DNA of 64,000 bases from Moniliophthora roreri (GCA_001466705.2 LATX02000100.1:372001-436000), one strand, 5' to 3'; positions 1 to 11,317 are shown, counted from the stretch's first letter. The notes: generated from the letters alone by a model not told the origin. Program-made: numbers and translations.

Positions 1-59
1 ACGGGATGTACCTCTACCACATCCAGCCGGACAGCCCTGACCTTGTCAAGGCGGTCATT

Positions 60-470
60 TCAGGGAAGACACCCAGGACCCTTTCCCCACCTATGCAGGT
101 ATGGCTGCTTGGCACGACCGGCAACACCATCGCGCACAGATTGGATTTCACATGCGTGGAGATGACAGGATACTACAATACCTCAAATTTGATACATCAC
201 TACTGCTAGTGCTTTGCCACTTTGATGTACTTGCGGAACATCCTCCTCGACAAGGATAACCGGGTCTGACTTATTGACTGGGCCTTTGTGGGAGTGTATT
301 CGCCTTGGTTTGAGTATACTGCTCTCAGAGCCTGGGTTGATGCCGCTCATCCTTCCTTCCGATTACATTGCTCGTTTGCGATATCCCTTGGTTTCATCAT
401 TGAACGATATGAATAGTACCACAGCAAGTATACTAAGTCTGTTGCGACATACATTGAGACCTTTTGACGG
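60..470 (+). pseudogene. Decayed APH-like (aminoglycoside phosphotransferase-fold) kinase fragment
   Basis: Reading the three plus frames together gives a recognisable phosphotransferase core. A CHFDV segment (the catalytic HxD loop, normally HGDL or HRDL) sits at about 213-230. After a one-base frame change comes LRNILLDKDNRV, an in-frame TGA where the family usually has W, and then LIDWAFVGVYSPWFEYTAL (the metal-binding D region and its downstream motif). Both the frame change and the stop fall inside the most conserved block, so this is very likely a broken copy. Upstream sequence in another frame (about 80-210) may be the N-terminal half but is too eroded to assign. The fragment has no intact start, and the left edge of the window may cut it. 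The family call rests on motif recognition only. Confidence 0.55.
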
Positions 471-479
471 TGTACTATA

Positions 480-1308
480 GATGAGGAGTACTTGGTAAAG
501 TCGGGTGTCGACTCTGCTCTTTGATGCCCTCTTGGCGCGGCGCGCCCCCTCCTTATGAGAGAGTTGTGCAAAGGGTTCTGGACACAGTATACGGTGTGGC
601 AGGGAGTCTGGAGTTTATTAGTAGCCACCTCAATCTGAGCAGGAAAACTGACATTGGATTGACTACAGAATTGTGAACATGCAACTTTTCATGATTTCTA
701 TGTATCATCGTGTTTGTGCAATGAGCGACAATTTGAGCTGGCGTCCGCCAGTCGCTGCGAGAAACGGGCGCTTAAGCCTCCCCAACACTGATCGAAGATT
801 CAAAACAATTCGTAGAGTGCAGAAATCGCAAAAAGGACTCCGAGCGTCTCTCGAGCGTCACGATAGCAAGATTCCCTCGGAGCACTTCTTTGCGAAAATT
901 GCTTCTGAGAATTATTTTTGAATCTTGAACGTCTCTCTTTTTCTAATATCGACGGTGTAAAGTCGCCACGCCCGGCGATCAATAGACAACAGTAACCGCA
1001 GAATTACAAAGGCTATTATCGATTATCGAAGTAGTTCGTATACGCATAAAAGAGCAAAATCGACAACGACAGCATAAATGAGAAGAATAAAAGTCTGAGA
1101 GGACAGATGAGATGTGATATGCCAATGGTCAGTGTACGTACGAGGAGCTGTATTTATGAATCATGAGCATGTAGTAGAAACAATGTGTGGTGTATGCGTG
1201 AGACGTGAGAGTGGAAATGCAGGACAGGCCAAAGAAATGTAGTATAGACCAAACAGACCAAAGAATCAAGAAAGACAAAGGGTAACACTCGAAGACAGAA
1301 GGTGATAA
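480..1308. other. Intergenic, no gene seen
   Basis: No conserved reading frame is visible. The right half is A-rich and is probably the 3' untranslated region of the minus-strand gene that ends at 1309. The ORFs here are short and lack family motifs. Confidence 0.6.
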
Positions 1309-3735
1309 TCAATAGTAAACAGTCCCTTGAGGTATATGGTCTTGAGGATACATTCCATATTGCCCCATTTGTGGCATGTCCATGTATGGGTTATAGTTAT
1401 ATGCATCGGGATAATAGTACTGGTGTTGGTAGGGATCGTAACCCGTCATTTGTCGAGCATCTGGCTGGGTAGGCTCCTCGCCTGGAGTGCCCTCTCCATT
1501 GCCTTCTTCACTTGGTTGAGGAGCGGTAAAGAAGCCATCTTCTGTACGGGTGGGCTCAAACGCAATGGCACTTGATCTTAAACCGGAGGGCTTTCCCGCT
1601 TCTTTCTTGCTACCAGCTGCATCCATCCTAAAGGGGTACCCATCTGGAGGTCGAATCTGTACACGCGAAGACTGACGAGGGAACGAGAAGAAAGGTTGCC
1701 CGGTGTTGTAATCAATGAAGCCGTTGACGGACTGGGGAGGTGGGGAAGGTTGCGCATTAAAGTCGGATAATGAACGGTGGTGCATGTGGCCAGGAACAAA
1801 TGGCGCAGCGGGCGGTGGCATCATGGAACGAGGGTCGTACATGGTCGGCACTGGCAAATATACGGGACGCCCAGTTGCAACCTCGTAAGGCATGCCCATT
1901 GAATTGACGGCGACACCAGGAGGAAGTGGAGGAGGGTAAGCATATGGCGAGCCATATGCAGGAGAGCCCTGGGGAACTGGGGGTGTGAAACTCGTCTGAA
2001 TGGGTGGCAGCTCGGGACGCGCATCATTGGTAGGAGCATTCTGCGCATCACGGTTAACCTCACTCGAGGGATTGCGAAGAACAGCTTCTTCAGTTTGTGC
2101 CCGGCGCTGAGGGTCCGATGACTGGGGTTGGACGGAAACTTGTTCGAGCTTCTGTTGGGCTGTCAAATCCAATGCAGGCTGCGTCGATGTCAAGGGGGCA
2201 GCGTGTGTACTATTTGGTAAGTTTACAGGCGCTTTGGACGAAGACGGGTCTGGTAGCGGTATGGGTTTGGGAGAGACCAGTCGGGGTCTTACTGTGAAGA
2301 CTTCATCAAGAGATGGTTCGTCTTTAGGAGCACCGTGGTCAGGGACATCCGCTGACTTCTTGCTGGACTGTTTGGGAAGACGGACAACGATTTTGTTACC
2401 ACCATAGTCCGAGCCACTAATGCTGGTAGTCGATGTAACAGCAGGCTTGGGACTGGACATCGCAGCCAGCTCCTTCAAAGGAAGTTTGGTTGCCTGACTA
2501 CGTTCGCCTGGTAGCTTGACTCGAATTCCAGCGGCTTGACCAGAACGCGGCTTCAGCGATGGGTCGAGATACAAGAATAGCTCCGACTGCTTAGTCCACA
2601 TACGCTCTGGTTTCATGACATACCACACCCGCGAGCCACCAGACGGCGAGTGTGAACGGAGGATAGAATTAAATCCGCCTCTTCCACCACGTCCACCTCT
2701 CAGAGAGAAGCCGCCTCTACCCCGAGTATTAGCAGCCCCTCTGAAAGGCTGTTGGCTCTGCGTTTGCTGTTGTGCACGTCGGCGCTCTTCATTTCGCTTC
2801 ATCTCCTCAAAACCATCGTGTGTCCAGGTGCGTTCAACGGGAGGTACTTCAGGAGCTTCAGCACTCTCCTCGACGTCTCCGTTCGCTTGATCAACCTTCC
2901 CAATCGAACCCCCTCCCATAAACCCCCCTTTGCTGCCTCCTCTGACGAAGCCCCGGCCCCGACCTCGGCCCTGCCATCGACCTCGCCACCAGTTACTCAA
3001 ACTACGCAGGTTCTTATCCAATAAACGATCGTCATGGCCCCAGAACTCTCCTACGGTGGGAACGTAAGACGGGTCGCTTTCGAGCCTTTCCTGATAGGCC
3101 TGCCGTGCTGATTGGCCGTGTGGTCGCCGGGGGAACGACCGGTTGGGACGACTGTTGGGTGTAGGTGCCGCTGATGAGTCGCCGTGATCATCAACAGATA
3201 CCGTTGCTACAGGCGACGCCTGAGTAACCGAAGCAGCTGAGCGTTGCTTTTTATGGGTTTTCTTTTGTTTTCGTGCGGGAACATGAACATGAACGGGGAC
3301 GATGTGACTATCCAGCTCAGAAAAGTCAATGACAGGAAGGTCCGCTGGTCCATTCGTCGTCTCATCTGCAACCATTTCCGACCAATTGCCCGAACTGCCA
3401 AAGAACGATGCCGCTTCTTTTGCGTCGGGTATGGGAGGTGCTTCTTGTGGACTCTGGCTAGAACTGGGCGTGCGAGGGTGAGAGTGGGTTATGATATCTT
3501 CTGATTCGCTCTCTGATCCTGAGTCTTCCATCGAAGATATGTCGTCCTCTGATTCTGAATCTGTGCGAGCCTCCCTCTCAATCTCATCATCGCTATCAAC
3601 AATACCCTTCGCCCTGCCTCTTCGCCTCACCACCCTCGTCTTCTTGCCCTGTGTGGCACCGCCGCGTGTCTGGGCTTTCGAGCTAGATTTATTGGCTGTC
3701 CTAGCAGGTGCAGATGAGGTTATTGGAGCAGACAT
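1309..3735 (-). CDS. Barentsz/CASC3 (Btz domain) exon-junction-complex protein
   Basis: Single exon, 808 aa. Btz/CASC3 proteins clamp eIF4A3 on spliced mRNA as part of the exon junction complex and affect mRNA localisation and decay. The N-terminus is basic then acidic (VVRRRGRAKG followed by a Ser/Asp/Glu-rich run). The Btz signature is at about residues 215-315: a SYVPTVGEFWGHDDR block, an RGRGRG stretch, and a downstream TWTHDGFEEM, matching the family's 'FF.HDDR ... W.HD.F' pattern. The C-terminal 450 residues are Pro/Gln/Ser/Tyr-rich and look disordered, ending in a Tyr-rich tail. The start was chosen at the first ATG of the open frame. The family call is confident because of the paired HDDR and W-HD motifs. 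The function of the long tail is unknown. Confidence 0.8.
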   Translation of the reverse strand: MSAPITSSAPARTANKSSSKAQTRGGATQGKKTRVVRRRGRAKGIVDSDDEIEREARTDSESEDDISSMEDSGSESESEDIITHSHPRTPSSSQSPQEAPPIPDAKEAASFFGSSGNWSEMVADETTNGPADLPVIDFSELDSHIVPVHVHVPARKQKKTHKKQRSAASVTQASPVATVSVDDHGDSSAAPTPNSRPNRSFPRRPHGQSARQAYQERLESDPSYVPTVGEFWGHDDRLLDKNLRSLSNWWRGRWQGRGRGRGFVRGGSKGGFMGGGSIGKVDQANGDVEESAEAPEVPPVERTWTHDGFEEMKRNEERRRAQQQTQSQQPFRGAANTRGRGGFSLRGGRGGRGGFNSILRSHSPSGGSRVWYVMKPERMWTKQSELFLYLDPSLKPRSGQAAGIRVKLPGERSQATKLPLKELAAMSSPKPAVTSTTSISGSDYGGNKIVVRLPKQSSKKSADVPDHGAPKDEPSLDEVFTVRPRLVSPKPIPLPDPSSSKAPVNLPNSTHAAPLTSTQPALDLTAQQKLEQVSVQPQSSDPQRRAQTEEAVLRNPSSEVNRDAQNAPTNDARPELPPIQTSFTPPVPQGSPAYGSPYAYPPPLPPGVAVNSMGMPYEVATGRPVYLPVPTMYDPRSMMPPPAAPFVPGHMHHRSLSDFNAQPSPPPQSVNGFIDYNTGQPFFSFPRQSSRVQIRPPDGYPFRMDAAGSKKEAGKPSGLRSSAIAFEPTRTEDGFFTAPQPSEEGNGEGTPGEEPTQPDARQMTGYDPYQHQYYYPDAYNYNPYMDMPQMGQYGMYPQDHIPQGTVYY

Positions 3736-4110
3736 GGCTACAACTAGAAGGAATTTTTTCTAGGTCTTAGAGAAAATTTAGCTAAGACAAAGAACTGGCA
3801 GACCTTACTTGATTCGTTATACGGGTCGCGAGACCAGAGTCGAACAAAGAAAAGTCGAAGAAGGACGAGAGGTAAGAAAAAAGTCGAGGTTTGTTGGATG
3901 GTGTAAAGGTGATACGGGGATGGTGGTGGTTGATAATGTCGAGCAAGACTTTGGCGGAGGCGGTGGTCAAAGGCCAGACGTGACTAATAACATGTGCGCA
4001 GCCTCTGTTGTCAGCGATTGTTGGCCACTTCGGAGCCGGACTTTGTTTTCAAACTCAGCTACTTACTACGCGACTCCGGGTTCAAAAAGAGCCCGAACAT
4101 CCGGTCCTCG
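3736..4110. promoter_or_regulatory. Shared spacer between divergent Btz and epoxide hydrolase genes
   Basis: This 375 bp spacer lies between two divergently transcribed starts and must hold both promoters. Short pyrimidine-rich tracts are present, but I see no clear TATA box. An ATG at 3994 is in frame with the downstream gene, but the protein it would add does not resemble the family N-terminus. Confidence 0.4.
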
Positions 4111-5331
4111 ATGAACCCTCAAGATCCCAGCAGCTTTAACCACAGAACGGAACGCCTCAAAACAGGTCGAAAGTATCATTTTATCGACCAGAAACCCCAA
4201 AATTATAATTCAAAGCGAACACCTACACTATTATGCATTCACGGCTTTCCTGATTTTTGGTAGAGTACTTTCCTCACGACGTTTGAAGTTACTGAATTGA
4301 AATGCGTCGTGTCAGGTATGGTTGGCGGTACCAAATCGGACCTTGGGTTCAAAAAGGCTGCCGGGTCGTCGTGCCAGACATGCTTGGGTATGGGGGAACA
4401 GACAAACCTGTTGAACCTTCAGAATATACCACCAAGAAACTCTGTAATGATCTTGCAGCTCTCTTGGACCTTCTTGAGATTAGGAAAGCCGTCGTTCTTG
4501 GTCACGACTGGGGAGCATTCACAGTGGGCCGCTTCGCACTTTGGCACCCCGACCGTTTGTTGGCATTGGTAATGTGTGTTTGCCACGTCTTTCATTTATA
4601 AACACTCACGAACACATCGTAGACTTTCCGTCGCCTATACACCTCCGTCGCCTATCTACATCTCTGTAGAAGAAGTAGCCAAACGAGCTCCAGACTTGGG
4701 GTATATGGTGTACTTCAGTGACAGACGGTCCACAAAGCAGATTGAGGATAACGCAAGTATGCTTTTATCTTACTTTTTCCTTTCTAACCTGGTCATGTAC
4801 AGATCGATACCTTCGCCCGACTCGTATACCAGTCCCCCACTGCAGGAATGGATCTCAATCTTACCAATCTGTCAACTAGCGGGCCAAACCCATTTAGAGA
4901 ACTTGAGATTCCGAATGGCGATCTCGTCTTAAATGAAAAAGTATATTATCATATCTTCCCTCGCCTACACACGACGCAACATCTAACTAGTCAAACAGGA
5001 ACTCCATGTCATCTGCAACGAACTCAGCAAAGGCATGAACGGGCCCCTCAACTACTATCGTACAGCGCGATTCCGCCACCAGGAGGAACTCGCCGCCAAC
5101 TTACCCTCAAACCTCCGACCAGACCTCCCTGTCCTATTCATCTGGGGCACCCTTGACAAAACCACTACTAAAATGATGATATGCAAGGCACACGAGTTTA
5201 TTCCGCGTTTGCAGGACGTAGCATTGGAAGGAAGAGGTCATTGGTTAATGGTTGAGGCGAAGGATGAGATTACGGAGAGAGTGATGGGGTGGCTAGAAGG
5301 GTTGATGGTGGAGGCGAAGGGGAAGTTGTAG
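4111..5331 (+). CDS. Epoxide hydrolase (alpha/beta hydrolase fold, soluble EH type)
   Basis: Five exons: 4111-4259, 4316-4573, 4623-4752, 4803-4940, 4999-5331, giving 335 aa. The enzyme would hydrolyse epoxides to diols through an ester intermediate. Visible features are the oxyanion motif HGFPDFW (about residues 44-50), the nucleophile elbow GHDWGA with D114, the acid in WGTLDKTT (D278) and the base in GRGHWL (H306). YMVYF and NYYRT carry the usual two lid tyrosines. Intron 3 (4753-4802) uses a GC donor, gcaagt, directly after AAC; this join restores an IEDN/IDTF sequence that a GT donor cannot. The length matches fungal soluble EHs. Substrate cannot be read from sequence; fungal members often act in detoxification or secondary metabolism. 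It shares a divergent promoter region with the Btz gene. Confidence 0.88.
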
Positions 5332-5617
5332 GCTTGAGTTGGGCTTGAGGCATATATCTGTATCATGTATATCAATGTGTTGTAAAATAGTGTATATGCA
5401 TAGGTAGGCTACTATTCAAACTGATGTAGCAAGCTCGGATAAGGACTAGACTTGAAACGGTAAACATTACATGACCTCTGACAATGTGGTGTAGCGAGGA
5501 CTAATAATATGACATGGACACCGAGTAGTGGAACCAATGAGTACAACACGCAGTAAATGATAGAATAGGTAACCAACAAACAGAAAGCAAGCAATAACAA
5601 CGATATCTATACACCTA

Positions 5618-8315
5618 TCATGACCCAGTCCCTAGCGCTTCCATAGCAACCATCCCCTGCCTTGCAGGACTTATGCTCATCGCACCAAACGAGACACCTA
5701 GACCATCATCTGGGGGTACACTCGTGCTAACATTCATTTGGACCTCCTCCTTCTCTTCTTCACCGTCTTCCTCGTCTTCCTCATCCTCATCTTCATCTTC
5801 AGACTCCTCATCAATAGCTACATCCCTCCAAGCTCTATATTTCTCCTCAATATACCTTCCTGACCTCGGGAGGCCATATGGATCAAACGGGAAAAATGTA
5901 TTCAGATCCTGTACCTGCACCCCGTTTTGTCCTGGGTGTCTTGTACCCGTACCCGTACCACCATCCTCCGTAGTCCGTTTATTGGATTCCATAATCGAGT
6001 AAACATAAAGAAACCCAGTAGCATGCGCAACCTTTGCAAACTGCTTCGCCACAGCTTGCGATATTGCCCTAAGTGGGTTCAGAGGAGACATTACAACACG
6101 CTGTACAACTGCGAGTTCTGGTAGCCACTTTTGCCCAGGGCCTGGTCCAGCAGTAGGTGTATCTTCCGTCTGAGAAGGTGCATCCGCGTCTTCTTCCTCG
6201 GACTCGACGAGTAAATCTCTCCACCTAAAGCAGAAGATCAAAAACACTGCCTGCGCGACGGCGTAGAATACCTCCTGTTGTGTGTGCGTGTGCGTGTGTG
6301 GCAGAATGAGATGTGCTTCTAACCACTCGCACAAAATACCTACAACCCGTCTTGTTCCTTCTTTATCGACAAAATTGGCTCGGGAGACAAAGGAGCCAAT
6401 ATATGACGCTGCAGAGGTGCGGGTGATGGTGTCTGCTCCTTGTCCTTCTTGGGGGTTGTGGGTGTGAGAAGGCAAGGAGGAGGCGTATAATGACCGATCG
6501 ACGAGCATGCCGAGGAAGATATCAGCAAACTCTGCATCGAGGGAGGTGTACCAGAATAATAGGAATTGGGTGTATCGAGATTTAAAAGTTCGGAGGATAA
6601 GGCGGTCAAAGATGGATAGGAGAGTGTGGAAGTGCATTTGGCGGGTGTGTGTCGAAGATGTTTCTTCTGAGGTTGTGTTTCCGGAGGATAGGGAGGGAGG
6701 GAGTGATGTCGCGTCTGATGTTGAAGGTGTAACGGGTGTTGACGCCCTCGACGAAGCCGGTGACGATAAGGAGCGCGTTTGGGCGTAGATATCCACTATC
6801 GGGATGGGTGTAAGGACTGTAGGTGTGGGAAGGTCTAATGGAGGCAGCTCAGGTAACGTTGCAGGTAACGGTGGCTCCATTTGCTTTGATATAGACAATG
6901 CTGAATTAAAGGAGCCAGCAACCTTGTCCAAGTGCCCAAACAGCAATGTCAGTATCGCGTCGAGCTTTTTAACCATCTCGGCGATGTGCTTGACGTTCAT
7001 GGGTAACTCGGCTTTTCTCTCATCGTCGTCGAAATCGAATTCGGATGAGAGATCGCTAAAATCCGAGTCGGCATCATCACCATCGTCAGAGTCGGAGTCT
7101 GAGGTATCAGACGACTCTTGACCGACAACAGTATCGAGATCGATATCAAATATTTCGGCGGAGGATGAGGGTAGATTGTTAGCGTTATCATTATCAGAAT
7201 CATCTATGTCATCTTCGATGTCGTCGATCTCGACTTGAATTTGTACCTGTCACGTCTCGTCAGCCACAAGCAAATGAGAGCGAGAAGCCCAGACGCGTAC
7301 GTCGATCTGAATAGCCCTATCGATAACGAGCTCTAATATCCCATCTGCCAGTTCAGGACAGTACGCTGACACACGAAGGAGATTCTTGATGTAGGTTGAT
7401 TGGGAACGGGTGTTTTGGCGCTTGTGAGGGAAGTTTCGTGTCAAGAGAGGCATGAGTGTGGAAGGAAGAGTAGGGATTAAGGAGAGCAGGTGCCGCAGGA
7501 GGTAGTGGAGGCGATCGTAGATTATTCGGCGGGTGAGTGGTGGGGACGTTGAAGTTGAGGGAGAGTCGGGTGATGTGTAGGTGACGGTCTGGATATCTGA
7601 TTCTATGAAGACCATTAGCGGAGTTGATAATTTGAGAGAGGTCGGACGTACGATAAGTAAAGCCCTGCGCGATCTTGCTCAAGACGAGAGATAAATACTC
7701 TGGTCGTGCGGAGAGCAGTACACCGATAAAAACAGTGTATGATTTAACAGTTGCAGTGTCCATCGTGACCCAAGGCATATTGACGATGGATTCTACGAGA
7801 GCTACATGCGTACGCTCTAATCGTGATACCACATGCGATAATGCCAATATCCATAAACGTAGTTGAGCTGGCTGAGGGAAAGGTAGCTCCGTAGGTGATC
7901 GCTTGGGATTGAATTGGTTTACAAGTTCATCGAAAGGCTCTGTTATTCCCTGCAAATATGTAAGACCACTGCTCGCGTGAGAGATGACAAGACATACCAG
8001 CGACTTTTGATGCAATGCATTATTGACAAACGACAAATACATGTCTTTGCGCGTTTTTTCATCCTGCTTGACACGCGAGTTCGTGGCAATTGGCCGACGA
8101 ATAAACAAAGATGCATTAGCGCTGCTTGAGCTAGCTGCATTCGAAGTTTTGCGGGGTAGCTGGGCCTTTGGGCTGGAGTCCGCCATGATCCTGGGTTTCG
8201 TCGCCTGAGGTCCTGATTTCGTCCTCTTGCTCTGGTTATCAAACTGGGAGAAACGAGAATGCACGTCCATGGTGCATGAATGCGGCTCCGCTATGGTAGT
8301 GGAGGTCAGACTCAA
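5618..8315 (-). CDS. RRN3: RRN3 / TIF-IA, RNA polymerase I initiation factor
   Basis: Four exons on the minus strand: 7998-8315, 7652-7949, 7301-7602, 5618-7246, giving 848 aa, or 833 aa if the second Met at 8270 is used. Rrn3 bridges initiation-competent Pol I to the core factor at rDNA promoters. The joined protein shows the family's helical-repeat pattern: TYIKNLLRVSAYCPELADGI followed by DRAIQID and VQIQVEIDD across the third intron, then an acidic Ser/Asp-rich loop. Later blocks include FLLFWYTSLD, FYAVAQAVFLIFCFRWRDLL, SPLNPLRAIS, and near the end FFPFDPYGLPRS. A Glu/Asp-rich stretch lies close to the C-terminus. All joins are in phase with GT-AG borders. The start is 86 bp from the divergent NDUFB9 start. 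Confidence 0.9.
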
Positions 8316-8401
8316 AAAAATTGCACAGCCGCTGACAACACCTAACCCTAACTATTAGACCACATACTCCGGTTGTTCTCGATTCCCCAAAAGCCCTTAC
8401 C
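8316..8401. promoter_or_regulatory. 86 bp bidirectional promoter with telomere-like CCTAACCCTAAC
   Basis: The whole gap between the RRN3 and NDUFB9 starts is 86 bp. It contains cctaaccctaac at 8341-8352, nearly two copies of the CCCTAA telomere unit, which also reads as a telo-box. Such boxes are known near ribosome-biogenesis and translation genes in plants and some fungi. A regulatory role here is inference. Confidence 0.4.
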
Positions 8402-8934
8402 ATGTCGTCCTTTTCATCCGCTCATAGATTCTACGTCAAATCTCTTTACAAGAGGTATCTTACAAATGCACTCGACTGGACTGTCAACAGGGATCTCTGG
8501 CGGAAGGAGGCGTTGTTGATTCGGGCAGAATTTGAGAGGAATCGGTGAGTGTTATGTTCCTTGGAGTCTAGGTGCCATTAATTAACCTTTTTACAGTCAT
8601 GTACAGGATCCTAGAGAACTGGCAGCTATCCTTGAGAAAGCAGAAGCTCAACTCAATGCTATGAAGCACCCAGACCCTGTTATTGGTGTGTAGGTTCCAA
8701 TACCTTTGCGTCTCCGAGGCTTACGTTCCTCGCAGCGCCCATGTTCCCCGATGGTACCAAATGGTGCATGTTCTTGCTCTAGATTTCTACGTATGCTAAT
8801 ATTATTCATTGGCAGGGAGAGAAACATTCCTGTGAGTAGCCTCGCGTCTCGCGTATCCTCTCCAAGCTAACACCGTGGAAAAGCCCCGCATGGGCCCTCT
8901 ATACGACCACGAAGCGGAAGTCGCTGCCCACTAA
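8402..8934 (+). CDS. NDUFB9: NADH dehydrogenase 1 beta subcomplex subunit 9-like (B22, LYR family)
   Basis: Five small exons: 8402-8544, 8597-8685, 8736-8763, 8816-8831, 8884-8934, giving 108 aa. This is an accessory LYR-motif subunit of mitochondrial complex I that binds an acyl carrier protein in the membrane arm. The LYR signature appears as SLYKRYL near residue 15, followed by a family-like pattern of W, R and acidic helices (LDWTVNRDLW, IRAEFERNRHV, LEKAEAQL, KHPDP). The C-terminus WERNIPPRMGP is assembled from exons of 28 and 16 nt, and both joins are in phase with clean GT-AG borders. Because no exon is long, the gene is easy to miss. The call is by motif and gene length; other LYR proteins are a weaker alternative. 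Confidence 0.8.
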
Positions 8935-9793
8935 ACGGACCCATGCTGGCCCTGATACCTATACCTGTGCATGCCAGGCGAAAGGATGTGTTTAGATTGT
9001 AGGATAGACAACACAGAACACTTTCGGTGCCTCACCCGATTTCGACTGTCCCTCATCATCCACACTAGCCCAAGGCCGCTCTTTGTATACTCGACTTTAT
9101 CACAGCATCAATCCCGTAGTTCTCGAACGACGGAGGGTGAGATGATACAGCTTGAGGGCTGGATTCAACCGAAGTAACACCTGGCTAAGAGTACCTGCAA
9201 GGTGTCAGTCACATTTTGTGGCTTTCCACTTACATGTGGAGTTGGGAGACTGACAACTATTCGTTAGATTACAGAGACATCAAGTTGATGATACAGTTCA
9301 TACAACTAAAATATACGAGATTGATATTAAAAGAGGGCAGGCCCCAGGGTACAGTCTTCAGATGACAATCACTGTACCTGCACTCTCTCTCTCATCCGGA
9401 ACTCATTCAGTGAATTAATATGGTTCAAGAGGAGGCCCACGACACACTTTGTCCCGTCCTCCTCCGGCTTCTCAAGTTGACCACGTGTTGGAGAATCAGG
9501 ACCCACCTTGGTGAGGTTATATCCTGCTCCGACGAGATTTTCATAATCAATAAAAATAAGCATGTAACAATGGCTCGAATTCCATCGCCGTAAAGTGGCA
9601 ACACCTACTTCTTGATTCTGCGGACGTCACGAAAAAATCAATGATTCCTTGAAATCATCCTGCAAGGTCGCGTCTTCAAGCCGAAAATTCAGCCAGGGAA
9701 GACATACTTCAATTTTGGTGCTAGAAAAACTGTAGAGAGGGTCCCTTTGAGTTTTTGCTGTAGCCGCCGAACAGTGTCATCTCAGCGTACTGA
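8935..9793. other. Intergenic, no supported gene
   Basis: Open frames here are under 70 codons and show no conserved motif. The minus-strand frame at 9369-9563 could be an eroded continuation of the F-box-like remnant just to the right, but I cannot support that. Confidence 0.5.
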
Positions 9794-10316
9794 TCAAGTG
9801 GTGTTGACGCGAGTGTAAGACCATAACTTTGTGTACCTCATGACAATCTCTCTCCATCCAGCCGGCACTTGAGACAGGACGTAGGTCGGCGCCCTGTTTG
9901 GGAGTTCCCTATCGGTGCAGGTATCACCATTAAGGAAATAATATGGTTTATATGACCATGATGAGGGCGTCAGCTGGCGGTTGCGGTTGCGAGACTCTAC
10001 CAAGTAAACCAGTACTAAATCCATGACTTCCACTAAAATCTCCTCCGGAATTCTCCGCACGGTTGAAAGGCAAGCTAGACGCTGTGAAAGACTCAATGAC
10101 CAGCCTTCAGAGCTTCGGCCTCTGCAGAGTATCCTTGAGATACTTGATCCCGTCGTCATATTCCCGCAGCAGATTCATCTCCTCTTTTGTGCATGCCTGG
10201 TTCTGAATGGTTCCCTCCTTCCGAAAGAACGTTGCAATCGGGGTATGACTGGAGGATAGACGTGACATGGAATAGACGATTGGCATTTCGAAAAGGAGTG
10301 ATGGATTCATCTTCAT
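9794..10316 (-). pseudogene. F-box-like gene remnant with frame break
   Basis: The upstream minus frame (10316-10107) ends in a coiled segment with EEMNLLREYDDGIKYLKDTL. The overlapping frame (10159-9794) continues with LSTVRRIPEEILVEVMD and later LSQVPAGWREIVMRYTKLWS. That order (coiled helix, 'RRIPEEIL' F-box start, then 'VC..WR.I....LW') is the standard opening of Agaricomycete F-box proteins. A one-base frame change is needed near 10110-10150 and no intron fits. No LRR-like C-terminal region follows. I read it as a truncated, frameshifted copy; a small unspliced-looking real gene is possible but less likely. Confidence 0.4.
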
Positions 10317-10752
10317 CGATATCCTGCGGTGCTCTGCTCGGAATGATCGGAGGATATTCTTAAAGACGTCACCGTTGGAAAGACGTCGTAAACGTGTTAT
10401 TTAGAGAGAAGGCAAGGACAAGTGGAGGTTAGGCGGACCCAAGCATGATCAAGTTCCATCTTTTGTCAAACACTGCGATCGCAGTTCTTTCTCGCTTTAT
10501 AAATCCTAGTTCTACACCATGTAGTCAACAGTGACGCGTAGATTGACCGGGAATGGATCATCGATGAGAAGTAGTTCACATGGTGAAGGCTAGTACATGT
10601 GGAGAGAGAGCCCTTGCATGAAATTGTATTTGTTCCCAACGAGTACGGATATCATTTTGTTGATAGCGGGGAATCATTAATCATTATCGAGCCACTTTCG
10701 TGGTAATTCTTTTTTTTTTTGCTTTGGGGTGAGCGCCAATGGATCGACGTGC

Positions 10753-11088
10753 CTAGGTCCCGAGGTTGCTGGGCTCCCTATGCCCGTGAGTAACAGCAGC
10801 GCTTCCTGAAGGCTGCGTATTGGAAGATGATCCTTGGGTAGGCGGCGAATGAACATTTCTCGAAGAATGTCGAAGCGAAATCGTCGAAGATTTTAGTCTG
10901 ATCTGTTGGGCCTGTAACCGGGCTATTTCTTGCTCCAAAACCTGCAGCTTACAGTATCCTCCGATTTCCGTATGATCCTTTTGATTTCCTCGGCCTCTGT
11001 TGGGATGGAGTATACTACAAGTAGACTTCTTTTCAGCCCTTACGTTGTCTTTTTCCGGGCCCCGCATGAGCCCGCAACACAAGTTCAT
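10753..11088 (-). pseudogene. Coiled-coil fragment, possibly a second F-box-type remnant
   Basis: An open minus frame of 111 codons contains LQVLEQEIARLQAQQIRLK, which looks like the helix preceding an F-box. Just upstream in another frame reads AEEIKRIIRKSEDT, which would continue the same helix if one frame change is allowed. No F-box or C-terminal domain follows; the frame runs into Ser/Thr-rich sequence and stops. A T10 tract lies at about 10710. The assignment is weak. Confidence 0.25.
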
Positions 11089-11317
11089 GAAGCGGGTAGA
11101 ACCGCTATCTACTCAGCGGGCGTACTGTACCTGCCAGGCCACCCCATATAGATTTATTATAGTTAGAGAATATTGCATGTAGGATACGGACGAACGAACG
11201 AATGTGGACTGACCTACTTTTTGGGGTGATTTCACATGCTCCGGGCCTGCGCGTCCAACACGTGCATCCCCGAGATCGACACTACTCTTTGACGCTGACC
11301 ACGACAACGGGGACGGA

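Noticed and set aside
9369..9563. 64-codon minus-strand ORF
   Set aside because: Could be F-box C-terminal debris but shows no repeat or motif that supports this.
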